Part shown: piece after piece, positions 42,033-49,638 of the stretch | How the letters are laid out: the number at the start of each line of letters is the position of its first letter | How positions within the stretch are numbered: position 1 is the first letter of the stretch | Assembly (NCBI GenBank): GCA_045541135.1 | Contig: JAZQIO010000020.1 | Coordinates: 45,010 to 109,009, forward strand | Origin: CAZNKU01 sp045541135 | GTDB lineage: Bacteria > Bacillota > Clostridia > Monoglobales > Firm-18 | DNA length: 64,000 bases | Reading direction: 5' to 3' | Notes under the pieces: generated by a model | Database searches by the model: none | The model's input: only the letters and a program-made list of their open reading frames with translations | What the model was told of the DNA's origin: nothing | Translations under genes and position numbers: made by a program

Positions 42033-43157
42033 TTATTCTGTTTTTAATCTTACGGGAAGAACGATATATTTAAAATCATCTCCCTCTACCGGTGAAATAA
42101 GACAAGGACTTGTAGAACCAATAAAGCTGAATTTAATTTCGTCGGTGCTTACAGCTTTAAGTGCATCTAAAAGATATCTGTTGTTAAAACCTATTTCAAT
42201 AGAATCCCCTGTCATATCAACAGGAATAAATTCTTCAACCTTACCAACCTGAGTTTCACAGTTAATCTTAACTTCAGAATCAACAATATTCATAATTATA
42301 GGAGATTTTGTAACTTCACTTGTAATAATTAGTGATGCTCTTTCAACCGCTTCAATAAAAGCTCTTGCTCCGGTTTTTATTGTTGTTCTATAATCAGAAG
42401 GAATAATCTTTTTATAATCTATATAATCTCCTTCCAAAAGTCTTGAAGTAAAAATAACATTGTTAAATTCAAAACGAACATTCTTTTCTGAACAGTAAAT
42501 TTTTATTTCTTCATCACTGTCATCTATAATTTTAATAAGTTCATTTAATGATTTGGAAGGAATTACCAGTGAAACATCTCCCATATATCCACTTACTGCA
42601 TTATTTTCACAAGTAATTTTCTTATATGCAAGTCTAAATCCGTCAACTGCAACCATATTAACATTTTTATCTGAAGCTTCAAGTAAGCATCCTGTTAAAA
42701 TGATTTTTGATTCATTTGTTCCTACAGCAAAAATTGTATGACGAACAAGCTCCTTTAACTGCTTTTGTGTAAGAGTGATATCATATTCAACATCAAATCT
42801 GTTAATTTCCGGAAATTCAGATGCTTCTATTCCTGTAATATTGAATTTTGAATTTCCGCATTTTATATTGGTAACATTATTAGAATTTACTTCAACAGAA
42901 ACGGTATCTCCTGTCATTTTTCTGATAATATCACCAAAAAGACGTGAATTTACAACAATACTTCCTTCATAATCTACTTCAGCTTCTAAAATACATTCTA
43001 TTCCTATTTCAAGATCATTACCTGTTATAATAACCTTACCATCAGTAGCTTTTATAAGTAAGCCTTCTAAAACAGGAAGTGTAGAACGTGTTGCTACAGC
43101 TTTTTGTGAAATATTAATAGCTTCTGTTAAAACATTTCTGTCACAAGTAAATTTCAT
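42033..43157 (-). CDS. dnaN: DNA polymerase III beta subunit (sliding clamp)
   Basis: 374 residues. Three repeated clamp domains; forms the ring that tethers polymerase to DNA. Opens MKFTCDRNVLTEAINISQKA and ends with the hydrophobic-pocket region FSFIGSTSPCLISPVEGDDFKYIVLPVRL, matching the C-terminal MPVRL pattern. AAGGAG ribosome site upstream. Separated from dnaA by the oriC region. Confidence 0.97.
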   Translation of the reverse strand: MKFTCDRNVLTEAINISQKAVATRSTLPVLEGLLIKATDGKVIITGNDLEIGIECILEAEVDYEGSIVVNSRLFGDIIRKMTGDTVSVEVNSNNVTNIKCGNSKFNITGIEASEFPEINRFDVEYDITLTQKQLKELVRHTIFAVGTNESKIILTGCLLEASDKNVNMVAVDGFRLAYKKITCENNAVSGYMGDVSLVIPSKSLNELIKIIDDSDEEIKIYCSEKNVRFEFNNVIFTSRLLEGDYIDYKKIIPSDYRTTIKTGARAFIEAVERASLIITSEVTKSPIIMNIVDSEVKINCETQVGKVEEFIPVDMTGDSIEIGFNNRYLLDALKAVSTDEIKFSFIGSTSPCLISPVEGDDFKYIVLPVRLKTE

Positions 43158-43539
43158 TTTAATCGCTCCTTAAATAAAAGAATAAATAATATAATATAAC
43201 AATTTATATAATAAAGGGTGTTGAAAATGTTGATAACCTTATTTTTTGTTGTCATATCAAGGATTTTATTATGTGGGTTTTAATGTTAAAATCCTTTTGA
43301 TAACTTTTAGGTTATACACATTTGAAAATTAAAAGTAGTTTTTAAAATTATCCATACCTTTTACACAATTTAATTCACAAGTATAGTGTGGAATAATTTT
43401 CGTTTATTTTAAAACTATGTGTATAAACAAAAGCATAACTGTTTAAATTTTTATGAAAAGTCAGTTTCTAACTGATAATATAAGCTGTTAATAATATAAA
43501 ATTATAAACTGTGGATAACTTGGATAACTTTGTGGATAA
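43158..43539. other. oriC: Replication origin oriC (dnaA-dnaN intergenic)
   Basis: 382 bp, very AT-rich. DnaA-box matches to TTATCCACA or its complement: TGTGGATAA at 43510-43518 and 43531-43539 (perfect), a related TTGGATAA at 43520-43527 between them, TGTGTATAA 43418-43426, TTATACACA 43312-43320, TTATCCATA 43348-43356 and TGTTGATAA 43228-43236. The stretch 43440-43508 is almost pure A/T and is the likely unwinding region, flanked by the two perfect boxes. The dnaN leader also lies here. Confidence 0.85.
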
Positions 43540-44889
43540 TTAATCCTCATCCTTAATATTTTTTATCAAATCATTAACAGTATTGTATATTTTAAGGTCA
43601 TTTTTCATATCTTCTACAACTTTATTTATATTGTGCATAACTGTTGTATGGTCTTTTTGAAAGTCTCTTCCAATTTGAGAACATGAACTTTTTGTAAGTT
43701 CTCTAACTATGTACATAGCGTACTGGCGAGGTACGGCATAAGCCTTACTTCTGTTTTTACTTATAAGAGAATTTTCAGAAAGATTAAAATATTTTTCAAC
43801 TTCTTTAATTATAAATTCAGAGTCTATTTTTCTCTTTTGATTATCATCAAAATATCTCTTTAAAATTTCACTGGCTTTATCAATATCAACTTCTTTTTTT
43901 GAAACATCGCTGTAAGCCATAATAGTTTTCATTGCACCTTCAAGTTCTCTTATGCTTGATTTAATACGCTGTGCAATAAGATTTATAATTTCATCAGATA
44001 TTTCACCGGTAAAATCATTGTTTTTTGCTTTTGAATGAAGAATAGCAACTCTTGTTTCAAAATCAGGAGGTTGAATGTCTATCATAATCCTGCTGGAAAA
44101 TCTTTGTTTTAATCTTTCATCTAGTTGAGCAATGTCCTTTGGAGGACGGTCACTTGTAATAACAATTTGTTTGTTTTTATCAACCAATGAATTAAAAGTA
44201 TGGAAGAATTCTATCTGAGTACCTTCCTTACCTGCTAAAAATTGAATATCATCAATTAAAAGTACATCAACATTTCTGAATTTGTTTTTGAATTCTACAC
44301 TATTTTCTTCTTTAATGGAATTAATAAAGCTGTTCATAAAAGCTTCTGCAGTAACGTAAAGAACATTTTTTTCGGAATCGTTGGATTTTATTTCATTTCC
44401 TATTGCATGAAGAAGGTGGGTTTTACCAAGACCACTTCCTCCGTATATAAACAAAGGATTATAATCATCATTTACAGGTCCTTGGGTAATACTGTAAGCT
44501 GCTGCATAAGCAAATTCGCTGTTTGAACCAACTATAAAATTTTGAAATGAATATTTGGGATTTAAATCAACATTTCCTTTAAATTCATAATCAGAATTCT
44601 TTTTAATTTCAGGTTGAACAGCGTTGTTTTGTTCTTCTTCCTTTATAAAAACTTCTATTTCATATAAAGTTTCAGTAACTGTAAAAAGAGCATCCTTAGT
44701 TGTTCTTATATAATGATCCATTGTAACATAGATATCTTTGTAAAATTTATTTGGAACTGAAAAGTAAAATGTACCGTTTTCGATATATTCAGGATTTAAT
44801 TTTTTGAATGCAGTTTCATAGCTTACATCCATTATTTTTTCCTTGACATAAGGTATAGCTTTTGTCCAGATTTCGGACGCCTTATTCAT
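43540..44889 (-). CDS. dnaA: Chromosomal replication initiator DnaA
   Basis: 449 residues from ATG at 44889, which has TTGGAGG at 8-nt spacing (a TTG 15 bp upstream overlaps that site). AAA+ domain with Walker A GGSGLGKTHLLHA (residues 150-162), Walker B VLLIDDIQFLAG, and domain IV ending CSQIGRDFQKDHTTVMHNI, where the DnaA signature has Met in place of the usual Leu. Own promoter at 44966-44994. Confidence 0.97.
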   Translation of the reverse strand: MNKASEIWTKAIPYVKEKIMDVSYETAFKKLNPEYIENGTFYFSVPNKFYKDIYVTMDHYIRTTKDALFTVTETLYEIEVFIKEEEQNNAVQPEIKKNSDYEFKGNVDLNPKYSFQNFIVGSNSEFAYAAAYSITQGPVNDDYNPLFIYGGSGLGKTHLLHAIGNEIKSNDSEKNVLYVTAEAFMNSFINSIKEENSVEFKNKFRNVDVLLIDDIQFLAGKEGTQIEFFHTFNSLVDKNKQIVITSDRPPKDIAQLDERLKQRFSSRIMIDIQPPDFETRVAILHSKAKNNDFTGEISDEIINLIAQRIKSSIRELEGAMKTIMAYSDVSKKEVDIDKASEILKRYFDDNQKRKIDSEFIIKEVEKYFNLSENSLISKNRSKAYAVPRQYAMYIVRELTKSSCSQIGRDFQKDHTTVMHNINKVVEDMKNDLKIYNTVNDLIKNIKDED

Positions 44890-44965
44890 AACGGTTTCCT
44901 CCAATGTATTATTGTAAATTAAGCCTTAAAAAAACTAAATAAACAGGCATAAAAATACATATCTA

Positions 44966-44994
44966 ATTATACCATTTTAATTTAAAAATTTCAA
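44966..44994 (-). promoter_or_regulatory. Promoter of dnaA
   Basis: Minus strand TTGAAA (44989-44994), 17-bp spacer, TATAAT (44966-44971). About 75 nt leader follows. No DnaA box overlaps it. Confidence 0.75.
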
Positions 44995-45001
44995 GGGTTT
45001 T

Positions 45002-45826
45002 TTAAATAAATTTTGTTAAAAAAACACTGTTTTTTTCAAAGTTTTCATAAGCTTTTTTTGCAGTACTTTCGTCATTGAAAATGCCAAATACACTGCTTCC
45101 GCTACCGGACATTAAAGAGGATGTTGCACCAAGTATTTTCATTTTATTTTTTATGTTATTAATCTCTGGGTATTCTTTAATTGAAACATCTTCAAGATAG
45201 TTAAATATATCTTTAAAATCATAATCTTTATTTTCAAGATTTTTAACAATTTGATTTACATTATATTTAGGTTTACTTTCAAATTTTAAATTTTCATATG
45301 CCCATTTTGTAGATATTGAAAATGAGGGTTTATATATTAAAATATAAGGATTTGTATTATTTTTAATTTTTGTAAGTATTTCTCCTATTCCTTTTGCTAT
45401 ACAGGTTCCTTTTAATATGAAAAAAGGAACATCTGCCCCAATTTTTACTGCTATATTTATAAGTTCGGAATCAGTAAGCTTTGTGTTATAAATATCATTT
45501 AAAGCCAACAAAACTGTTGCGGCATCTGAGGAGCCTCCTCCTAAACCTGCACCGTCGGGAATTTTTTTATTTATATAAATTTTACATCCTCCTGATATAG
45601 ATGTATATTTAAAAAAGGCTTCAGCTGCTTTCCATGCAAGGTTTTTATTATTGAGAGGTATGTTTTTTTTGTTGCAACCAATTGATATTTCCAAATCTTT
45701 TGTAATTTCAATTTCATCATATAAAGAAACTGTCTGCATTATCATTTCAAGCTCATGATAACCATCTTCTCTTTTTTTTATTACATCTAAACATAAATTT
45801 ATTTTAGCAGGAGTCTTGTAAATCAT
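45002..45826 (-). CDS. ispE: 4-diphosphocytidyl-2-C-methyl-D-erythritol kinase
   Basis: 274 residues from ATG at 45826 (GAGGTG upstream; a GTG 9 bp earlier overlaps that site). GHMP kinase of the MEP isoprenoid pathway. KTPAKINLCLDV at the N-terminus, and the ATP loop PDGAGLGGGSSDAATVLLAL (about residues 90-109). Located between dnaA and the parAB locus; own promoter at 45857-45885. Confidence 0.94.
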   Translation of the reverse strand: MIYKTPAKINLCLDVIKKREDGYHELEMIMQTVSLYDEIEITKDLEISIGCNKKNIPLNNKNLAWKAAEAFFKYTSISGGCKIYINKKIPDGAGLGGGSSDAATVLLALNDIYNTKLTDSELINIAVKIGADVPFFILKGTCIAKGIGEILTKIKNNTNPYILIYKPSFSISTKWAYENLKFESKPKYNVNQIVKNLENKDYDFKDIFNYLEDVSIKEYPEINNIKNKMKILGATSSLMSGSGSSVFGIFNDESTAKKAYENFEKNSVFLTKFI

Positions 45827-45856
45827 AGTTTTCACCTCGTTATATATATTGATTAT

Positions 45857-45885
45857 ATTATAACTTAAAACCTTAAAAAATTCAA
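45857..45885 (-). promoter_or_regulatory. Promoter of ispE
   Basis: Minus strand TTGAAT (45880-45885), 17-bp spacer, TATAAT (45857-45862). Confidence 0.65.
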
Positions 45886-45909
45886 TATTTTATTAGGTTT
45901 TTTATTAAT

Positions 45910-45925
45910 TGTTCCACGTGGAACA
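45910..45925. promoter_or_regulatory. parS: parS site 1
   Basis: TGTTCCACGTGGAACA, a perfect 16-bp palindrome of the ParB-binding type (Bacillus consensus TGTTTCACGTGAAACA). Between the ispE and parA promoters. Confidence 0.93.
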
Positions 45926-45944
45926 ATTAAAGATTTTTTAAAAA

Positions 45945-45960
45945 TGTTCCACGTGGAACA
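45945..45960. promoter_or_regulatory. parS: parS site 2
   Basis: Identical TGTTCCACGTGGAACA, 35 bp downstream of the first copy (about 3.3 helical turns), just before the parA promoter. Confidence 0.93.
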
Positions 45961-45968
45961 TTTTTGTA

Positions 45969-45996
45969 TTGATATTTTAAAAAAATGTGATATAAT
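45969..45996 (+). promoter_or_regulatory. Promoter of parA-parB
   Basis: TTGATA (45969-45974), 16-bp spacer, TATAAT (45991-45996). The adjacent parS sites could let ParB or ParA influence it. Confidence 0.7.
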
Positions 45997-46038
45997 AAGT
46001 AATATAATAAAAAAACAATCTTTCACGGAGGTGAAAAT

Positions 46039-46800
46039 ATGAAAAATATTGCAATAGCAAATCAAAAAGGTGGAGTTGGAAAGACAACTACTGCAGTAAA
46101 TTTGAGTGCTTGCCTTGCTGAACAAAAGAAAAAAACTCTTGTTGTTGATACCGATCCTCAGGGAAATACAACAAGTGGTTTTGGTATTGATAAAGATGAA
46201 GTGGAAAATTCAATTTATGATGTTCTTATAAATGATATTCCTCTTAAATCAGCAATTGTTAATACAAAATACAAAAATTTAGATGTTTGTCCTTCAAACA
46301 TTCAGCTTTCCGGGGCGGAAATAGAACTTGTTGCAATTGATAACAGAGAATTTAAGCTTAAAGAAGCTTTTGCAACAATAGAGGGTGAATATGATTATAT
46401 AATTATAGATTGTCCTCCTTCCCTTAGTTTGCTTACGGTAAATGCCTTTGCGGCTGCAGACAGCGTACTTATTCCTATACAATGTGAATATTACGCTTTA
46501 GAAGGACTATCACAGCTTACACATACAATTAAAATTGTAAGAAAGGGAATAAATCCAAAACTTGATATTGAAGGTGCTTTGCTTACAATGTTTGATTCAA
46601 GAACTAATCTTTCAATAGAGGTTGTTGAAGAAGTGAAAAAAGCCCTACCTCATAAGGTTTGCAAAACAATTATTCCACGAAATGTAAGACTTTCTGAAGC
46701 TCCAAGCTTTGGAGTTCCTGTAATAGAACATGATCCTAACAGTAAAGGGGCATACTGTTACAGAGAACTTGCAAAGGAAATAATTAAAAATAACAAATGA
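46039..46800 (+). CDS. parA: Chromosome partitioning ATPase ParA (Soj)
   Basis: 253 residues. Deviant Walker A KGGVGKTTTAVNLSA (residues 10-24) and the Walker A' TDPQGNTTSG, then IDCPPSLSLLT. Dynamic ATPase that moves ParB-parS complexes over the nucleoid and affects DnaA in Bacillus. ATG follows ACGGAGGTG. Forms an operon with parB. Confidence 0.96.
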   Translation: MKNIAIANQKGGVGKTTTAVNLSACLAEQKKKTLVVDTDPQGNTTSGFGIDKDEVENSIYDVLINDIPLKSAIVNTKYKNLDVCPSNIQLSGAEIELVAIDNREFKLKEAFATIEGEYDYIIIDCPPSLSLLTVNAFAAADSVLIPIQCEYYALEGLSQLTHTIKIVRKGINPKLDIEGALLTMFDSRTNLSIEVVEEVKKALPHKVCKTIIPRNVRLSEAPSFGVPVIEHDPNSKGAYCYRELAKEIIKNNK

Positions 46801-46831
46801 TTAATTTATTATATAATAAGGAAGTGATTTA

Positions 46832-47707
46832 ATGGCTAAAAAAAGTGGGCTTGGAAAAGGCCTTGGTGCAATATTGTCAGATAAATATGACAGTCAGGCA
46901 TTGGATTCTTTTGAAAATTCCGACAGTTCGAAAGTAATTGAACTTAAAATTGTAGATGTTGAGCCTAATAAAGATCAGCCGAGAAAAGAATTTGATAAAG
47001 AAAAATTAGATGAACTTGCAGATTCTATAAGCAAACACGGGGTTATTCAACCTATTATTGTTACAAAAAAAGGAAGTATGTATCAGATTGTAGCAGGAGA
47101 AAGAAGATGGAGAGCTTCCAAACAGGCAGGTCTTAAAAAGATTCCTGCAATTATAAGGGATTATGATGAGATAAAGGTTATGGAAGTTGCACTTATTGAA
47201 AATTTGCAAAGAGAAGATCTTAATCCTGTAGAAGAAGCACTTGGGTACAAATCATTAATGGAAACATTTTCACTTACACAGGATAAAATAAGTGAACGAG
47301 TAGGCAAAAGCCGCAGTGCCATCGCAAATTCTTTAAGATTACTTAATCTACCGGATAAGGTTTTAAAGATGCTGGAAAAAGGAGAAATTTCTACCGGACA
47401 TGCAAAAGTTATTCTTTCTGTATCGAATAAAAATGAACAGATTCAGATTGCCGAAATTATTTTTGAAAAGAAAATGAGTGTAAGAGAAACTGAAAGTTTT
47501 ATCAAAAATAAATCTAAAAGCAAAAAGACTTCCTCTCCCGTAAGCTCAGAAGTGAAAATGGCAATAAAAGAAATGGAAAATAATTTTTCAAAATATCTTG
47601 GAACGAAAGTTAAAATAAAAGAAAATAACGGAAAAGGAAAAATTGAAATTTCTTATTATTCTCATGATGAGTTTGAAAGATTAACAGAAATGTTAAAAAA
47701 TGGATAA
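46832..47707 (+). CDS. parB: Chromosome partitioning protein ParB (Spo0J)
   Basis: 291 residues. ParB N-terminal motifs RRWRASKQAG (preceded by VAGE) and NLQREDLNPVEEA, a central helix-turn-helix (TQDKISERVGKSRSAIANSLRLLN-type region, here within 145-175), and a C-terminal dimer domain. Binds the parS sites upstream of its own operon and spreads. Follows parA by 31 bp. Confidence 0.95.
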   Translation: MAKKSGLGKGLGAILSDKYDSQALDSFENSDSSKVIELKIVDVEPNKDQPRKEFDKEKLDELADSISKHGVIQPIIVTKKGSMYQIVAGERRWRASKQAGLKKIPAIIRDYDEIKVMEVALIENLQREDLNPVEEALGYKSLMETFSLTQDKISERVGKSRSAIANSLRLLNLPDKVLKMLEKGEISTGHAKVILSVSNKNEQIQIAEIIFEKKMSVRETESFIKNKSKSKKTSSPVSSEVKMAIKEMENNFSKYLGTKVKIKENNGKGKIEISYYSHDEFERLTEMLKNG

Positions 47708-47847
47708 AATTGTAAAAAAATGGAAGCTTAAAATTAAGTTGTATTAAATTTTTAGAAAAAAATCAATATCAGATATCAAAAATCAGAAAAAACGAATAGA
47801 GAAGATTTTTGGTATAAAATTTTAAATATTGAATTTTTGGAGGAAAA

Positions 47848-48300
47848 ATGGATAGAAAAATAAAAATTATTGGAATGTATATAGGTATTTTATTTTTTGT
47901 TTCAATTTTATTGATTTTAATAACATCTCTTTCAAATGACAAATTTGATCCAATGTATTCTCTGGATGAAACGGCTGCTTTGGATAATTCTTCAATGAAC
48001 GTAACTATGTTAGACAGTGTTTCAAATCTTACCGAAACAAATAAAATTTTAAACGAAAAAATTTCTGAGTACCAAAATAAAATTTCAAATCTTGAAAATG
48101 AGATTGCTGAAAATAAAATTGTTATAGAAAATTATGAATCTACCTACAATGAGGATACTTTGAGTTTATATAAGGTTATGAAATTATTTGTAAATAAAAA
48201 TATTGAGGAAGCAAAAGAAATTATTAAATCCATAAACAAAGAATTGTTAAGTGATGAAGATAAAATAATATATGATATTTTAATTAAAGAGTTAAATTAA
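47848..48300 (+). CDS. Hypothetical membrane-anchored coiled-coil protein
   Basis: 150 residues. One N-terminal membrane helix (about 8-28) and then a predicted coiled coil (about 60-110, with heptad-like LNEKISEYQNKISNLENEIA). The orientation is probably C-terminus outside (positive N-terminus MDRKIK). No known family recognised. Ribosome site TTTTTGGAGG, 18 bp before serS. Confidence 0.7.
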   Translation: MDRKIKIIGMYIGILFFVSILLILITSLSNDKFDPMYSLDETAALDNSSMNVTMLDSVSNLTETNKILNEKISEYQNKISNLENEIAENKIVIENYESTYNEDTLSLYKVMKLFVNKNIEEAKEIIKSINKELLSDEDKIIYDILIKELN

Positions 48301-48318
48301 ATTTAGGAGGAAATAAAA

Positions 48319-49587
48319 ATGTTAGACATTAAACTACTTAGAAGTGAACCGCAAAAGGTAATAGACGCTATAAAAAGTCGTGGCGGAGAATTGGATCTTA
48401 CAGAATTTGCTGAAATAGATAAGCAAAGACGTGAGCTTTTGCAGGAAGTTGAGGCTTTGAAAAACAAGCAGAATGTTGTTTCAAAGCAAATTCCACAGCT
48501 TAAAAAAGAAGGCAAGGATGTTGCACCTATTTTTGCGGAAATGAATCAGATTAAAGAAACTGTTAAGGATATAGATGCAAAGGTTGCAGAATTAGACGAA
48601 AAGTTGCAAAATATTGTACTTACAATTCCTAACATTCCTAATGAAAAGGTTGCAAAAGGTCTTTCTGATGAAGATAACGTAGAAATCAGAAGATGGGGAG
48701 AACCTACAAAATTTGATTTTGAACCAAAAGCACACTGGGATATCGGTGAAAATCTTGATATTTTAGATGCTGATACAGCAGCAAAGGTAACCGGTTCAAG
48801 ATTTACATTTTATAAGGGCTTAGGCGCGAGATTGGAACGCGCCGTGTATAACTTCTATCTTGATTTCCATTCAACAAACAGCGGTTATACAGAAGTATTC
48901 CCACCATATATGGTACACAGAAATTCAATGGTTGGCACAGGTCAGCTTCCAAAATTTGAAGAGGATGCCTACAAGGTTACAGGTACGGATTATTTCCTTA
49001 TTCCTACAGCAGAAGTTCCTGTTACAAATATGCACAGAAATGAAACTTTGAAGGCAGAACAGCTTCCTATTAAATACTGCGCATATTCTGCTTGCTTCCG
49101 TGCTGAAGCAGGTTCAGCAGGACGTGACACAAGAGGTCTTATCCGTCAGCATCAGTTTAATAAGGTTGAGCTTGTTAAATTTGCAAATCCTGACACTTCT
49201 TATGACGAACTTGAATCACTTACAAATGATGCAGAAAAGGTAATTCAGGCACTTGGTATTCCTTACCGTGTAGTAAGACTTTGCACAGGCGACCTTGGCT
49301 TTAGCTCTGCTATGACTTATGATATTGAAGTTTGGATGCCAAGCTACGGCAGATATGTTGAAATCAGCTCATGCTCTAACTTTGAGGATTTCCAGGCCAG
49401 ACGTGCAAATATCAAATTCAAGAGAACAGCTGATTCAAAGCCGGAATTTGTACACACATTAAACGGTAGTGGTGTTGCAGTAGGAAGAACTGTTGCTTGT
49501 ATTTTGGAAAACTTCCAGAATGAGGACGGCTCTGTAACAATTCCTGAAGTTTTAAGACCGTTTATGGGTACTGATATCATAAAATAA
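48319..49587 (+). CDS. serS: Seryl-tRNA synthetase
   Basis: 422 residues. Class II aminoacyl-tRNA synthetase: N-terminal helical arm (1-110), motif 2 CFRAEAGSAGRDTRGLIRQH, motif 3 GSGVAVGRTVACILENFQN. Length is standard. Starts with AGGAGG at 48306. No T-box structure is visible upstream; it may share the transcript with the coiled-coil gene. Confidence 0.97.
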   Translation: MLDIKLLRSEPQKVIDAIKSRGGELDLTEFAEIDKQRRELLQEVEALKNKQNVVSKQIPQLKKEGKDVAPIFAEMNQIKETVKDIDAKVAELDEKLQNIVLTIPNIPNEKVAKGLSDEDNVEIRRWGEPTKFDFEPKAHWDIGENLDILDADTAAKVTGSRFTFYKGLGARLERAVYNFYLDFHSTNSGYTEVFPPYMVHRNSMVGTGQLPKFEEDAYKVTGTDYFLIPTAEVPVTNMHRNETLKAEQLPIKYCAYSACFRAEAGSAGRDTRGLIRQHQFNKVELVKFANPDTSYDELESLTNDAEKVIQALGIPYRVVRLCTGDLGFSSAMTYDIEVWMPSYGRYVEISSCSNFEDFQARRANIKFKRTADSKPEFVHTLNGSGVAVGRTVACILENFQNEDGSVTIPEVLRPFMGTDIIK

Positions 49588-49601
49588 TGATATAATTTAA
49601 T

Positions 49602-49638
49602 AAAAAATAACCTGAGAGAATTTCTCAGGTTATTTTTT
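49602..49638 (+). terminator. Bidirectional terminator between serS and GH78-like gene
   Basis: Stem of about 16 bp (CCTGAGA core at 49611-49617 with TCTCAGG at 49623-49629, extended by AAAAAATAA/TTATTTTTT). Confidence 0.85.

Noticed and set aside
43158..43539. CRISPR or tandem-repeat array
   Set aside because: The short repeated 9-mers are DnaA boxes; no regular spacer pattern here or elsewhere in the window.
48250..48330. T-box or other riboswitch before serS
   Set aside because: Only 18 bp separate it from the preceding gene and no T-box features are present.
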